A DNA stretch of 64,000 nt. Source: Treponema sp. CETP13. GTDB lineage: Bacteria; Spirochaetota; Spirochaetia; Treponematales; Treponemataceae. Numbering within the stretch: the first letter of the stretch is position 1; the number at the start of each line of letters is the position of its first letter. Positions 54,162-63,869 of this stretch are shown one piece after another. The notes below the pieces were generated by a model. That model worked only from the letters and a program-made list of their open reading frames with translations, had not been told where the DNA came from and ran no database searches. The stretch lies in the NCBI GenBank assembly GCA_001885315.1, contig MLPZ01000007.1, positions 1-64,000 on the forward strand. The letters are read 5' to 3'. The position numbers were made by a program, and so were the translations under genes.

Positions 54162-55087
54162 GATAAATCTCCTATTGGGAGTAAATTTTCTGTTATTTCT
54201 GTTCGTTTTATATGATTTCCAACAATTTCCATTGCTAAATGTGATTCTTCTAAATATTCATCTGCCATTTGAAACATATAGATCATATTTTTCCATATGT
54301 CTATAGTACAAGGAACGCCAGCTCTTTTAAGTTTACTTTCAAAAACTTCTACATCAAACAAAAGCAATTCTTCTTGTCCTAGTTGAATATATACTTCTGG
54401 TAAACCTTTTAGCATTTCTTCTGAAGCATACATTGGGGATACATAGGGTTGATTTTGATTTGAACCGTATGTGTATAATTCTGCACAACGACGTAATACT
54501 TCAGGTGATATTAATTTGTCTTTATTTTTTTTTTGTGAACATTTAATTGCTTCTGAGTCTGCAGAAATATCAAACCATGGTGAAAAAAGAATAATTTGTT
54601 GTAATTTTGTACGGAATTTGCATTTGAGTGAAAAAGCTAAGGATAGAGCGATAGATGCTCCCGATCCATCTGCTCCCAAAAGAATTTGAGGATCCTTTCG
54701 ATAAAGAACCTGAAGAACTTTTTTTAAATCTTCGAGGGCTGCAGGATAAGGATGTTTTGGTGCAAGTCTTATTTGTGGAATTATAACTTTTGTGTTTGAC
54801 GAAAAGGCGAGGGAAGAACAAAATCCACGATATGATTTCGGGGATCCTGCTATGTAACAGCCCCCGTGAATATAAAGAATAACACGTTCTTTGGAATATA
54901 TATCTGGCGTTAAGACATCGCAAGCAATGCCACCGATTGTTGTAGATTCACATTCTACTCTATTTGGCAAAAAAGGTGTCTCTAGAGTTTCTTCAAATTT
55001 TTCTCTAAAAGAAGCAATTGACTGTTTAGGATTATAAACTAATTTTTTTAATTTTTTAATAGCTTTTTTTTTGTCGTTTTCTGCCAT
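54152..55087 (-). CDS. Alpha/beta hydrolase-3 (HSL-type) with an altered nucleophile motif
   Basis: A 311-residue protein of the hormone-sensitive-lipase-like group. The oxyanion motif HGG in LYIHGGCYIAGSP is present, and the acidic/His region near the C-terminus (QLGQEELLLFDVEVFE, then the helix after NMIYMFQMADEY) has the right order. The usual GDSAGG elbow reads GADGSGAS: the canonical serine position holds Gly and Ser lies one residue later. Catalysis is therefore uncertain. The start ATG sits 6 nt after TATACT, without a Shine-Dalgarno. It forms a unit with the U32 gene (10-bp overlap) and diverges from metA. Confidence 0.8.
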   Translation of the reverse strand: MAENDKKKAIKKLKKLVYNPKQSIASFREKFEETLETPFLPNRVECESTTIGGIACDVLTPDIYSKERVILYIHGGCYIAGSPKSYRGFCSSLAFSSNTKVIIPQIRLAPKHPYPAALEDLKKVLQVLYRKDPQILLGADGSGASIALSLAFSLKCKFRTKLQQIILFSPWFDISADSEAIKCSQKKNKDKLISPEVLRRCAELYTYGSNQNQPYVSPMYASEEMLKGLPEVYIQLGQEELLLFDVEVFESKLKRAGVPCTIDIWKNMIYMFQMADEYLEESHLAMEIVGNHIKRTEITENLLPIGDLSWN

Positions 55088-55093
55088 GAAAAA

Positions 55094-55126
55094 AGTATAT
55101 CAAAAAGTGGTGAAATTTGCTATACT
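55094..55126. promoter_or_regulatory. Divergent promoters of the hydrolase and metA, both leaderless type
   Basis: Minus: TATACT (55099-55094) then 6 nt to the hydrolase ATG (A at 55087). Plus: TATACT (55121-55126) then 7 nt to the metA ATG (55134). Neither gene has a Shine-Dalgarno; -35 boxes are weak and overlap the opposite -10. Confidence 0.6.
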
Positions 55127-55133
55127 TTGAATT

Positions 55134-56042
55134 ATGCCAATAAAAATTAGTTCAGAATTACCTGCTGCATCAGTTTTAGAAAGTGAAAATATATTTTTTA
55201 TGACAGAACAGCGTGCAGCAACTCAGGATATTCGTCCGTTAAAAATCGCTATTGTTAACTTAATGCCTACAAAAATAGCGACGGAAACTCATTTATTACG
55301 TCTTTTGGGTAATACTCCCTTGCAGGTAGAGATTTCTCTTGTTCGAATGCAAAGTCATAAATCTAAAAATACTGGAGAGACTCACCTTGAGCGCTTCTAT
55401 ATAACAACAGAAGAAGCTGTTCGTCGCAAATTTGATGGTATAATTTTTACTGGTGCACCTATCGAACAAATTCCTTTTGAACAAGTAGATTATTGGCAAG
55501 AATTGGTAACTCTTATGGATTATGCAGAAAAAAACTCTTTTTGTACTCTGTATATTTGTTGGGGAGCACAAGCAGGTTTATATCATCATTATGGCATTCA
55601 AAAAAAGTTACTCAAACAAAAATTATTTGGAGTTTTTAAAAATAAACGAATTACACATGCGGATCCTTTGTTGCGAGGTTTTGATGATATTTTTTCGGTA
55701 CCACAATCTCGACATACAGAATTTAAAGAAGAAGATGTACTAAAACAAAAACAACTAGTTATTTTAGCAAAATCAGAAGAAAGTGGAGTTTTGCTTGTAA
55801 AATCAAAAGATAACAGACAAATATTTATGACGGGACATCTAGAATACGATGCAGATACTCTTGGTAAAGAATATTGGCGTGACAAAAACAAAGGTCTAGA
55901 TATAGAAGTTCCCAAAAATTATTATCCTAATGATGATCCTACAAAAGAGCCTATTTCAAATTGGCGCAGTTGTGCTCATTTGTTTTATTCAAATTGGCTT
56001 AATTATTATGTATACCAAGAAACACCATACGATTTTTCATAA
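55134..56042 (+). CDS. metA: Homoserine O-acetyltransferase (MetA family)
   Basis: A 302-residue acyltransferase activating homoserine for methionine synthesis. Family start [11 protein letters not shown], catalytic Cys142 in YICWGAQAG, His of SRHTEF and Glu of [10 protein letters not shown] are visible. Residue 111 in [12 protein letters not shown] is Glu; known work on the family shows that Glu111 enzymes use acetyl-CoA (Gly111 enzymes use succinyl-CoA). So O-acetylhomoserine is the expected product, which agrees with MetY at 9832. Length and start match the family. The ATG lies 7 nt after TATACT. Confidence 0.93.
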   Translation: MPIKISSELPAASVLESENIFFMTEQRAATQDIRPLKIAIVNLMPTKIATETHLLRLLGNTPLQVEISLVRMQSHKSKNTGETHLERFYITTEEAVRRKFDGIIFTGAPIEQIPFEQVDYWQELVTLMDYAEKNSFCTLYICWGAQAGLYHHYGIQKKLLKQKLFGVFKNKRITHADPLLRGFDDIFSVPQSRHTEFKEEDVLKQKQLVILAKSEESGVLLVKSKDNRQIFMTGHLEYDADTLGKEYWRDKNKGLDIEVPKNYYPNDDPTKEPISNWRSCAHLFYSNWLNYYVYQETPYDFS

Positions 56043-56097
56043 ATTTCTTTACTTATACTTTTAACTCTTATATGATTAATTAAAGGAAAATAAATTT

Positions 56098-57057
56098 ATG
56101 ACAATTCAAAAAATTTACGAAGTATCACAAAAGATTAAGTCATCTGCTAATGCTGTTTTTAAAGGTAACCCTATAACTATAGATTTGCTTTTAACAGCTC
56201 TTTTTGCGAAAGGGCATGTCTTACTTGAAGATGTGCCAGGAACAGGAAAAACTGTACTTGCTAAGACTCTGGCAAAAAGTATACATGTTCCCTTTTCTCG
56301 TATTCAGTGTACGCCAGATTTGTTACCAGCAGATATGACAGGAAGCTCTGTATATTCACAAAAAACACAAGAGTTTGAATTTCATCCTGGACCCCTTATT
56401 ACAAGCTTTGTTCTTGTAGATGAGTTAAATAGGGCTACCCCTCGAACGCAATCTGCTTTGTTAGAAGCTATGGCAGAAAGTCAAGTTAGTGTTGATGGTA
56501 AAGCTATAAAGCTGGTTCCACCATTTTTTGTCATTGCAACCGAAAATCCTGTCGAAAGTGAAGGTACTTTTCCTCTTCCAGAAGCTCAAAAAGATAGATT
56601 TATGATGACTGTTTCTGTTGGATACCCTGAGTTACAAGACGAAATAGCTATTATAGAAGCGCAGCGTTGTACTGTACATCCTGTAGAAAAGGTTTTAAAT
56701 GTTACCGATGCACAAACAATTTGTGATATTCAAAACGAAGTTGTTACTGTTCATGTAGAACCTTCTGTTGTTAAGTATCTTATGGATATTGTAACAGAAA
56801 CTCGAAATGATGCACGAATAGAAGTTGGTGTTTCTCCACGTGGATCGATTGCCCTATATAAAGCAGCTCAGGCACATGCAGCAATAAATAATCGAGACTA
56901 TGTTGTTCCAGAAGATATAAAAATGCTTGTGTTGCCCGTATATCGCAACAGAATTATCTTAAACCCAGAATCTTATATGCATGGATATACGTGTGACAAC
57001 ATTTTGCAAGATATTATAGAAAAAATTCCTGTTCCAGCATACGAAGGAAACTTATGA
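56098..57057 (+). CDS. MoxR-family AAA+ ATPase
   Basis: A 319-residue AAA+ chaperone-like ATPase. Walker A EDVPGTGKTVLAKTLA, Walker B VLVDELNRATPRTQSALLEAM, sensor 1 FFVIATENPVESEGTFPLPEAQKDRF and the C-terminal helical lid with SPRGSIALYKAAQA are typical of MoxR. It starts a three-gene unit with a DUF58 protein (4-bp overlap) and a polytopic membrane protein (4-bp overlap), the common MoxR-DUF58-TgpA arrangement linked to metal insertion, stress or cell-envelope assembly. AAAGGA lies about 12 nt before the ATG. The client is not known. Confidence 0.92.
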   Translation: MTIQKIYEVSQKIKSSANAVFKGNPITIDLLLTALFAKGHVLLEDVPGTGKTVLAKTLAKSIHVPFSRIQCTPDLLPADMTGSSVYSQKTQEFEFHPGPLITSFVLVDELNRATPRTQSALLEAMAESQVSVDGKAIKLVPPFFVIATENPVESEGTFPLPEAQKDRFMMTVSVGYPELQDEIAIIEAQRCTVHPVEKVLNVTDAQTICDIQNEVVTVHVEPSVVKYLMDIVTETRNDARIEVGVSPRGSIALYKAAQAHAAINNRDYVVPEDIKMLVLPVYRNRIILNPESYMHGYTCDNILQDIIEKIPVPAYEGNL

Positions 57058-58247
57058 TAGACAGTAAAGCTCAATCTGATTCTTCTGGAGCTTTAAATAT
57101 CCTAATTATACTATTTTCCGCTGTAATGTTTTTTATTGTTGCAGATCGATTAGTAGAAATAGTATCGGGATTTGTGTTTATTATTTTTACGTTTTCGTAT
57201 TGGTATAGTAACCATATAAAAAAAACAATAAAAGTTCGGTATCTAGTTCCTTGTGTGCGCATAAATTGTGGTTCTTCTTTACAATTAGAACTAATTGTCG
57301 AAAATAAAGGTAGGTTGCCTGTTTTTTCAGGCATTTTTGCAGTTCAAACAGGTTCTTTAGCTCATCCTACAGGAGTAGACAATTTTGTACTTAGACTCCG
57401 TTCTCATGAGCGCGTAACTTTAAGGCCGGATTTCTTTGCATCAGAGAGAGGTCTCTATGTTGTTGGAAATTGTATACTTAAGAGTTCTGACCCTTTTGGT
57501 CTTTTCCCTTTTACAGTAAAAATTGGATCTCCGGTAAAAATAATTGTCTATCCGGCTAACTATTCTAGTTCAGTTGACTGTATAAAAGGCTTACCTCAAG
57601 GCAAAAAATATATTTTAGATACAGCGTATCAAGATGTTACTCAGCAACGTTCTGTTCGTAACTATTTACCAGGTGATGAAGTAAGACACATTAACTGGAG
57701 AGTTTCTGCTCGATTTAATTCATTGTATACTAACGAATTCGATAATACATTAAATGAGCCGTGCTTTGTAATACTTAATTTGACGGATAATGATTACCCA
57801 CTTCATTTACGGCACTATATTCAAGAAAAAGCAATTAGAATCGCAGCCTCTCTTGTAAAAGAATCGGTTAGAGCTCAGCAAGTTTGTGGGTTTGCAACAA
57901 CAGGTTGTATAAAAACACAAAGTTTTGATGGTAGCGAGGAGGAAGTATCTCCTCTTTTTATACCCCCTAAAAAGGGGAGTAACCAACTTATCTTGGATAA
58001 ACTTGCATGTATTAAAGCTCAGACTAGCGAGGAAAGTACGCAACAAACAAATGGTTCTAGTAAAACAGTTTCTAATGAACTTTTAGTTCAAACTTGTTTA
58101 CATACTTGTAAAACTCGCAGTCATATTTTTTATGTTGGACCAGAAAACAGTGAAAATCCTATGCCAGAAAACTATTTAAGAAAACTGTTTTCAACACAAG
58201 TTTCAAAGTTTGTCATAGAAACCTATTTTTGTGGAGATGATCAATGA
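57054..58247 (+). CDS. DUF58-domain membrane protein
   Basis: A 397-residue protein with two N-terminal membrane helices (about 13-48), a beta-rich stretch (about 60-150) and the DUF58/von Willebrand-A-like region; the hallmark is YLPGDEVRHINWRVSARFNSLYT near residue 200-225. The Gly-Asp and the W of INW are the conserved core. Its first codon overlaps the MoxR stop (ATGATAG) and its last overlaps the next gene (ATGA). The C-terminal 100 residues are poorly conserved. The family works with MoxR ATPases; reaction unknown. Confidence 0.88.
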   Translation: MIDSKAQSDSSGALNILIILFSAVMFFIVADRLVEIVSGFVFIIFTFSYWYSNHIKKTIKVRYLVPCVRINCGSSLQLELIVENKGRLPVFSGIFAVQTGSLAHPTGVDNFVLRLRSHERVTLRPDFFASERGLYVVGNCILKSSDPFGLFPFTVKIGSPVKIIVYPANYSSSVDCIKGLPQGKKYILDTAYQDVTQQRSVRNYLPGDEVRHINWRVSARFNSLYTNEFDNTLNEPCFVILNLTDNDYPLHLRHYIQEKAIRIAASLVKESVRAQQVCGFATTGCIKTQSFDGSEEEVSPLFIPPKKGSNQLILDKLACIKAQTSEESTQQTNGSSKTVSNELLVQTCLHTCKTRSHIFYVGPENSENPMPENYLRKLFSTQVSKFVIETYFCGDDQ

Positions 58248-59752
58248 ACTCTCGATTATTTACTACAAATTTACTACATCGTGTATTTATAATTCTTGTT
58301 CCATGGCTTTTCTTTGCCGGCATTTGTGCAGGAGTTTATACTTTATCCGCAACACTTACATCTATACCAAATGTTTTTTTTATTGCTACATTTTTTGGTT
58401 CAATATATAGAATGTGTGTTCATGATATACTAAATCAAGAAAAATCTGATAAGTATTTTTTACAAGCATATAGTATTTCTTTTATTCTTTTTTATTTTAT
58501 TGCACAACTTATTTATAAAAATGAAATATATTGGTGGATGCCAACGAAACTTTCTGGAGCCATATTTATATGCTTGGCGTTAATTTGGGGAACAGCACAC
58601 AGAATACAAACCGGATTTTTAGACTATGAAAAATTACTAAAACAAATAGAAGGGCTTACAGGAAACAAGTTATATGTATTTCTAAAACGAGATAAAGCTC
58701 TAGTTTCTGATGCAAACGCAGGTTTAAAAAAAGTCATAGAAACAATACCAACAATGATTGTATTCCTCTTTGGAGTTTTATTACTTCGTCTTCTAAGACA
58801 TTCCCCTGCTCCTCTTTTTTTAATACTTGTTTTCGGATGTTTTTTTCTCACTTCGTTGTTATGCTTTGTGTATGCAAAAATGGAAATCTCAGCTCTTTTT
58901 TGTACTTCTTTAGGGCTTCATAAAGTTTTTAATGTCCAAAAAAGTCAAAAATTGTTTGTCTTTCTTTTTATGGTAATTATATTAGTTTTTTTGTTTTTTA
59001 TATCATCAGATAATGCAATTCTAAATATAAAAAAAGGATCCTCATTTTTTATAATGATTTGGGGCTATATAAGTGCCTTTATTTCTTTATTTTTTAATGG
59101 GACACATACTTTTACAGAAGAAGATTCAAAAATACTAGAGCCAAAAATGGATATGCCAGATTTAACAAAAACATTAAATGATCCTATCCCAGAAGTATCA
59201 ACAAATATTTCTGTAATACCTTTATTTTCGATATTAAAGTTTTTTTTGCTTGGGATTATTGCTGTTGTTATTTTGTATTTTGTGTTTGCCCCGCTATTCA
59301 AAAAAGGGTGGTTTATGTTTTGGCGAGATAATCGTTTGTTTCAATATATAAAACTTTTTTTGCAAAATACTAGAATCTTTTTTCATAATATTTTTCATCA
59401 TTCTCAAAGTGAACCATACACCAAAATCTCCTCTATGAAGCAACAAAATGCATTTAAACAAAAGATAAATGATCTTTCTGAATCTAAAAAAGCTTACAAA
59501 AAACAAAAAGAAATTGGAATGCTTACTAAATATTTTTTACGTTTAATAGAGTTTGGTAACGACCATGAATGTCCTTTTATTATAAGTTTTTCTCCTTGTG
59601 AGTATACAGAGCTTTTAGCGAAAATTTATCCAAATAGTAACTTAGAACTAGTGGGGCAACTTTTTGAAAAAGCACTTTACAGCACTAAATTGTTAAGTAA
59701 GATCGAAAAAGATCAGTTTAAAATATCTATCAAAAATGTGATACGTTTATAA
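58244..59752 (+). CDS. Polytopic membrane protein with DUF4129-like tail
   Basis: A 502-residue protein with about nine membrane helices: residues ~13-33, 40-57, 70-90, 105-123, 165-182, 185-207, 235-255, 265-285 and 325-350. A basic C-terminal cytoplasmic part of about 130 residues ends in CEYTELLAKIYPNSNLELVGQLFEKALYS, resembling the DUF4129 tail of TgpA-type proteins. Third gene of the MoxR/DUF58 unit. Usual partners at this place also contain an extracytoplasmic transglutaminase domain; I see none here. The tail's TELLAKIYPN ... LFEKALYS pattern supports the assignment only weakly. Confidence 0.7.
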   Translation: MNSRLFTTNLLHRVFIILVPWLFFAGICAGVYTLSATLTSIPNVFFIATFFGSIYRMCVHDILNQEKSDKYFLQAYSISFILFYFIAQLIYKNEIYWWMPTKLSGAIFICLALIWGTAHRIQTGFLDYEKLLKQIEGLTGNKLYVFLKRDKALVSDANAGLKKVIETIPTMIVFLFGVLLLRLLRHSPAPLFLILVFGCFFLTSLLCFVYAKMEISALFCTSLGLHKVFNVQKSQKLFVFLFMVIILVFLFFISSDNAILNIKKGSSFFIMIWGYISAFISLFFNGTHTFTEEDSKILEPKMDMPDLTKTLNDPIPEVSTNISVIPLFSILKFFLLGIIAVVILYFVFAPLFKKGWFMFWRDNRLFQYIKLFLQNTRIFFHNIFHHSQSEPYTKISSMKQQNAFKQKINDLSESKKAYKKQKEIGMLTKYFLRLIEFGNDHECPFIISFSPCEYTELLAKIYPNSNLELVGQLFEKALYSTKLLSKIEKDQFKISIKNVIRL

Positions 59753-59780
59753 TTGACAAAGACTCTCTAAATAGTAATAC
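59753..59780 (+). promoter_or_regulatory. mnmG promoter
   Basis: TTGACA (59753-59758), 16-bp spacer, TAATAC (59775-59780); about 27 nt to the ATG, with AAGGA as Shine-Dalgarno. The -35 starts right at the preceding stop codon. Confidence 0.6.
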
Positions 59781-59807
59781 TTATGAGCTAATACAAGGAT
59801 TTTTTTT

Positions 59808-61787
59808 ATGAATACGAAAATAGATACAGAATATCGTGGCTTTCATGCAGCATTTGATGTAGCAGTTGTGGGAGGCGGTCACGCTGGTATAGAAGCTGCT
59901 TTGTCTTGCGCACGTCGAGGACTTAAAACAGTTCTTATTACTCAGAGCATAGATGCAATTTGTAGACTTTCTTGCAACCCCAGTATTGGTGGTATTTCTA
60001 AGGGTAATATAGTTAGAGAAATTGATGCTCTTGGTGGCGAAATGGCTCATCTTATAGATAAATCTATGATTCAGTTTCGTATGCTTAATAAGAGCCGAGG
60101 ACCAGCTGTTCAAGCCCCTCGTTCTCAGGCTGATAAGATTGTATATTCACAACTTGCACGGCAAACCTTAGAACAAACTCCCAATTTATATACATTACAA
60201 GATTGTGTAACAGATATAGAAACTGTCGTTAGTTCGAAGCCTTTGCCTCCTCATAGTGAGGGTACTTTTGAAGGTGAAATACCTGGTATACAAAAACCAG
60301 TTTGTTCCAATGGTACAGATAACGATTCTCAAAAGAAAGATATGCGTCAAAAGTTAACGGCTCTTATAACAGAGAGAGGACGACGCATTCCTGTTCGCTC
60401 AGCTATTCTTACAACAGGGACTTTTTTAGGAGGACGTATTTTTATAGGAGCCTATGATTCTCCTGATGGTCGTCTTGGAGAGCGAGGTGCTTTTGGTTTA
60501 ACTCAATCGCTCAATGACCATGGATTCACTACGGGGCGCCTTAAAACGGGGACACCTCCTCGAATTCTAAAGGAATCAATCGATTATTCAAAATTAGAAC
60601 CTCAAAAGGGAGATGATGAGATTGTCCCATTTTCTTTTGACACTCAAAAAATAGAAAGACCAATGGTTCCTTGCTATTTAGTGTATACCAATGAACGAAC
60701 TCACCAAATTATACGAGATAATATGGGGAAATCTCCTCTTTTTAGTGGAAAAATAAGTGGTATAGGACCTCGATATTGTCCAAGTATAGAAGATAAGGTA
60801 AAAAGATTTTCCAGTCGAAATAGACATCAATTATTTTTAGAACCAGAAGGTCTGGCAACTGATGAAATGTATTTAAATGGTTTGTCTTCATCTCTACCAG
60901 AAGAAGTTCAAGATCACTTTTTACGTACTATCGAAGGGTTTGAAAAAGCAATTGTTGCTCGGCCAGGTTATGCTGTCGAGTATGACTATGTAGAACCAAC
61001 GCAGTTGTTTCCATCTCTTGAGACAAAGCGAGTAGCAGGTCTTTTTTGTGCGGGGCAAATAAATGGTACTTCGGGATACGAAGAAGCTGGCGGACAAGGT
61101 TTGATTGCAGGTATAAATGCAGGTACCTATGCAAAAGCGCATGAAAAAGTTTGTGGTTCTCTTTATTCTGATAGCATCGATACCTTTGCAACAGAAACCC
61201 CCTTGTGTGCTGGACATCCAGATAAAATACATGAAATTCCTGAATGGAAGGCTCTTGTGTTAGGACGAGATGAAGCTTACATAGGAGTTTTAATCGATGA
61301 TTTAGTAACACTTGGAACTCGTGAACCATATAGAATGTTTACGGCTAGGGCAGAATATAGACTCAATTTACGTCATGATACCGCAGATGAGAGGCTTACA
61401 AAATATGGGTATGATGTTGGATTAAAAAATATACAACAGATGGCTCGTGTCGAAAAAAAGATAGCTGATAAAAAAGATATCATTGATATACTTACAAAAA
61501 ACAGTAAGGCTATCAATTCTGGGTATGAACAAAAAGTATGGGATGAGGCTGTTGTAGATAAGCAATATGAATTTTATATTAAACGACAAAATCGGCAAGT
61601 TGAAAAACTTCACAAATTAGAGCATTTAAAGATTCCTGCAGATTTTGATTATAGTAATATTGCTGGTTTTAGTACTGAAAGTCGACAAAAACTCGAAGAA
61701 ATTAGGCCTCTTACTTTAGGACAGGCAAGTCGTATTTCTGGTTTACGCAACTCTGATGTAATGCTTTTGATGGTGTACCTAAAATAA
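59808..61787 (+). CDS. mnmG: tRNA uridine-5-carboxymethylaminomethyl modification enzyme MnmG
   Basis: A 659-residue FAD enzyme that, with the GTPase MnmE, modifies the wobble uridine (U34) of several tRNAs. Visible: FAD motif [81 protein letters not shown], and the C-terminal [16 protein letters not shown] and [15 protein letters not shown]. About 45 extra residues (roughly 145-190, rich in Pro, Gly and charged residues) interrupt the region before [13 protein letters not shown] compared with E. coli MnmG (629). AAGGA precedes the ATG. Cytoplasmic. Confidence 0.94.
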   Translation: MNTKIDTEYRGFHAAFDVAVVGGGHAGIEAALSCARRGLKTVLITQSIDAICRLSCNPSIGGISKGNIVREIDALGGEMAHLIDKSMIQFRMLNKSRGPAVQAPRSQADKIVYSQLARQTLEQTPNLYTLQDCVTDIETVVSSKPLPPHSEGTFEGEIPGIQKPVCSNGTDNDSQKKDMRQKLTALITERGRRIPVRSAILTTGTFLGGRIFIGAYDSPDGRLGERGAFGLTQSLNDHGFTTGRLKTGTPPRILKESIDYSKLEPQKGDDEIVPFSFDTQKIERPMVPCYLVYTNERTHQIIRDNMGKSPLFSGKISGIGPRYCPSIEDKVKRFSSRNRHQLFLEPEGLATDEMYLNGLSSSLPEEVQDHFLRTIEGFEKAIVARPGYAVEYDYVEPTQLFPSLETKRVAGLFCAGQINGTSGYEEAGGQGLIAGINAGTYAKAHEKVCGSLYSDSIDTFATETPLCAGHPDKIHEIPEWKALVLGRDEAYIGVLIDDLVTLGTREPYRMFTARAEYRLNLRHDTADERLTKYGYDVGLKNIQQMARVEKKIADKKDIIDILTKNSKAINSGYEQKVWDEAVVDKQYEFYIKRQNRQVEKLHKLEHLKIPADFDYSNIAGFSTESRQKLEEIRPLTLGQASRISGLRNSDVMLLMVYLK

Positions 61788-61816
61788 GATTTCAAAATCA
61801 CGCTTTAAGGTGTATT

Positions 61817-62485
61817 TTAACCGTATCCTAGCTTATAAGCTAAAAGAGCAAGTTGGGTGCGGTCCCTTTTGTCAAAACTCGCAAGAATATTGGTCATATA
61901 ATTTTTAATAGTCCCTTCTGTTAAATCCATTTTTTTTGCTATTTCTTTGTTTGTCATACCACGACCAAGATATTCAAATATCTTTTTTTCTCGTTCAGAT
62001 AATTTTTCATAGCATTCTTTGATTATATCCAATGCAGAGGTATCTATTTTTTCTGGTTGTTTTCTTTCTAAAATAGACGCGAGCCTCGTAACGACGGCTT
62101 CTGTTGCTTGGAAGGTACCACCACTCACTTGTTGGAGTGCACGTACAAGATTTTCGATCGGAATATCTTTGAGCAAATAGCCTTCTGCTCCAGCTTTTAA
62201 AGATTTTACAATGTAATCTTGATCATCAAATGTTGTAAGCATTATTACACGGATATTATCTTGTTTTTCTTTTATCTTTTTGAGTGCTGTTATTCCGTCC
62301 ATAACTGGCATTCGTATATCCATTAAAATTATATCAGGTTTTAATTCTAGAGAGGCTTTTATTGCACTAAGTCCGTTTTCTGCGGTTCCAACGACTTCGA
62401 CTTCTTTTCTAAAGCTAAGTAAAGAGGAAAGTCCGTCTCTAATAAGTGTCTGATCGTCGACAATAAGTACTTTAATCAAGGCCAA
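61817..62485 (-). CDS. NarL/LuxR-family response regulator
   Basis: A 222-residue regulator. Receiver (about 4-125): VDDQTLIRDGL, phospho-acceptor Asp in DIILMDIRMPVMDG, Thr in MLTTFDD, Lys in YLLKDIPIENL. C-terminal LuxR helix-turn-helix (about 155-217): LSEREKKIFEYLGRGMTNKE, IAKKMDLTEGTIKNYMTNIL. It overlaps the upstream kinase by 14 bp, so the two form a pair. A TolC-like gene diverges from the kinase, suggesting (inference) that the system controls an efflux or secretion unit. Confidence 0.93.
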   Translation of the reverse strand: MALIKVLIVDDQTLIRDGLSSLLSFRKEVEVVGTAENGLSAIKASLELKPDIILMDIRMPVMDGITALKKIKEKQDNIRVIMLTTFDDQDYIVKSLKAGAEGYLLKDIPIENLVRALQQVSGGTFQATEAVVTRLASILERKQPEKIDTSALDIIKECYEKLSEREKKIFEYLGRGMTNKEIAKKMDLTEGTIKNYMTNILASFDKRDRTQLALLAYKLGYG

Positions 62486-63785
62486 CTTCTTCTCCTATTA
62501 ATTTAACAGGGTCTTTTGGTGCATGTGCTATAATTTTAGTTCCTTTATTTTGAAAGCTTTCAATTTTTATGTTCCCACGAATTAATTCAAAACGTTCGAT
62601 TAAACCATGGAGTCCCATTCCATTTTTTACGTCATTTATTTGTTCTTTTGTGTTAAACCCTATTCCGTCATCTTCGATAATTAATTCTGCTTCGTTTTTT
62701 AAATAAGATAATAAAATAGATACATGTTTTGCTTTTGCATGTTTTAGAATGTTAGTTGTTCCTTCTTGCACTAATCTATAGAGAGCGACAAGTGAGGCAT
62801 AATTAAAATTTTCATCATCGTCTGCGATTTGTAATTTTACTATAATTCCAGATTGTGACAGAGTTGCAATAATAGGGGTGATTTTTTCTTTAAAAGAAAA
62901 TTGTGTTTCATCTTGTCTAAAATCGCTTAATACATCGCGAATGTCTTGTAAACTTGATTCTGCTACTTCCAGCGCAGCATTAATTGATTGCTTTGTTTTG
63001 GTTATGTCTACGGGTATAAAGGCTAGTGCAGTTCTAAGTTGTATTTGAATAGTTGTAAGAGAATGTCCTATACTGTCATGCATATCACGAGCTATTCTTG
63101 TACGTTCTTCTAAAACTGAAGTTTTGGCAATTTCGCGTGCATATTTTCTAAGATTTTCTTCTGATTTGTTTAATTGTTCCAAAAGTTGTTCTTTTTCTTT
63201 TGATTTTTGGATGTCAGTTTGCCAAAAATGTCCAAACAAATAAAATATTATAATGATTATAATTCTTTGAAATACCAATAAAATAATATAATAAATTTCG
63301 AGATTTTTTTGGGCTAAATCGGTGATATCAAACCATACTGAGATAGTACTTATAGTGATTGTAAACAGTATGCTAAAACTTCTTGGTATCACAAAAAAAG
63401 AATAAAATGCAAGAAGTGGAATAAAATTAAAAAGAAATGGTTCTACATGCCCGTTGTTATAAAACCAAAGTAAAAAAGAGCCTAAAATTGAAAAAAGCCG
63501 GATTCCAAATAAAACTTTGACAAGTATTTTTTCCCCATTAGGATAGGCAAGACAGTATTCTATGAGTTCGAAAATAATAAAAATAGCAAAAATAATAAAT
63601 TTAATGACCAATTCCAGTTTTGTATTTTGTCTAAAGTTATGCATAAAACTAAATTGTATAGGGATTGATATTAATAGATAAAATAAAACAATGAGCAGGC
63701 GAATGTTTTTTTTCCCTGCATTTTTTTTTGCATTCATTAGTGTAGTTTTACACATATTATCGATTATTTCTATGACTTTAGTCAT
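62472..63785 (-). CDS. DesK/NarX-type sensor histidine kinase
   Basis: A 437-residue kinase. About six membrane helices fill residues 30-200, without a large extracytoplasmic domain, as in DesK/LiaS-type sensors. A coiled stretch (about 203-235) leads to the HisKA_3 box RIARDMHDSIGHSLTTIQIQL with the phospho-acceptor His, followed by a HATPase with EGTTNILKHAKAKHVSI, LIIEDDGIGF and GMGLHGLIERFELI. Its regulator gene overlaps by 14 bp. No clear ribosome binding site is visible before the ATG. The signal is unknown, likely membrane-linked. Confidence 0.9.
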   Translation of the reverse strand: MTKVIEIIDNMCKTTLMNAKKNAGKKNIRLLIVLFYLLISIPIQFSFMHNFRQNTKLELVIKFIIFAIFIIFELIEYCLAYPNGEKILVKVLFGIRLFSILGSFLLWFYNNGHVEPFLFNFIPLLAFYSFFVIPRSFSILFTITISTISVWFDITDLAQKNLEIYYIILLVFQRIIIIIIFYLFGHFWQTDIQKSKEKEQLLEQLNKSEENLRKYAREIAKTSVLEERTRIARDMHDSIGHSLTTIQIQLRTALAFIPVDITKTKQSINAALEVAESSLQDIRDVLSDFRQDETQFSFKEKITPIIATLSQSGIIVKLQIADDDENFNYASLVALYRLVQEGTTNILKHAKAKHVSILLSYLKNEAELIIEDDGIGFNTKEQINDVKNGMGLHGLIERFELIRGNIKIESFQNKGTKIIAHAPKDPVKLIGEEVGLD

Positions 63786-63869
63786 TTCTATAAATTACTA
63801 TTCTCATTATTATTTATTTGTAACTCTATTAGTCTTACAATAACAAAATTAACATAAAGGAAAAGGTAA

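Noticed and set aside
53692-55743. Small opposite-strand frames within the U32, hydrolase and metA genes
   Set aside because: Shadows of well-supported genes without start signals.
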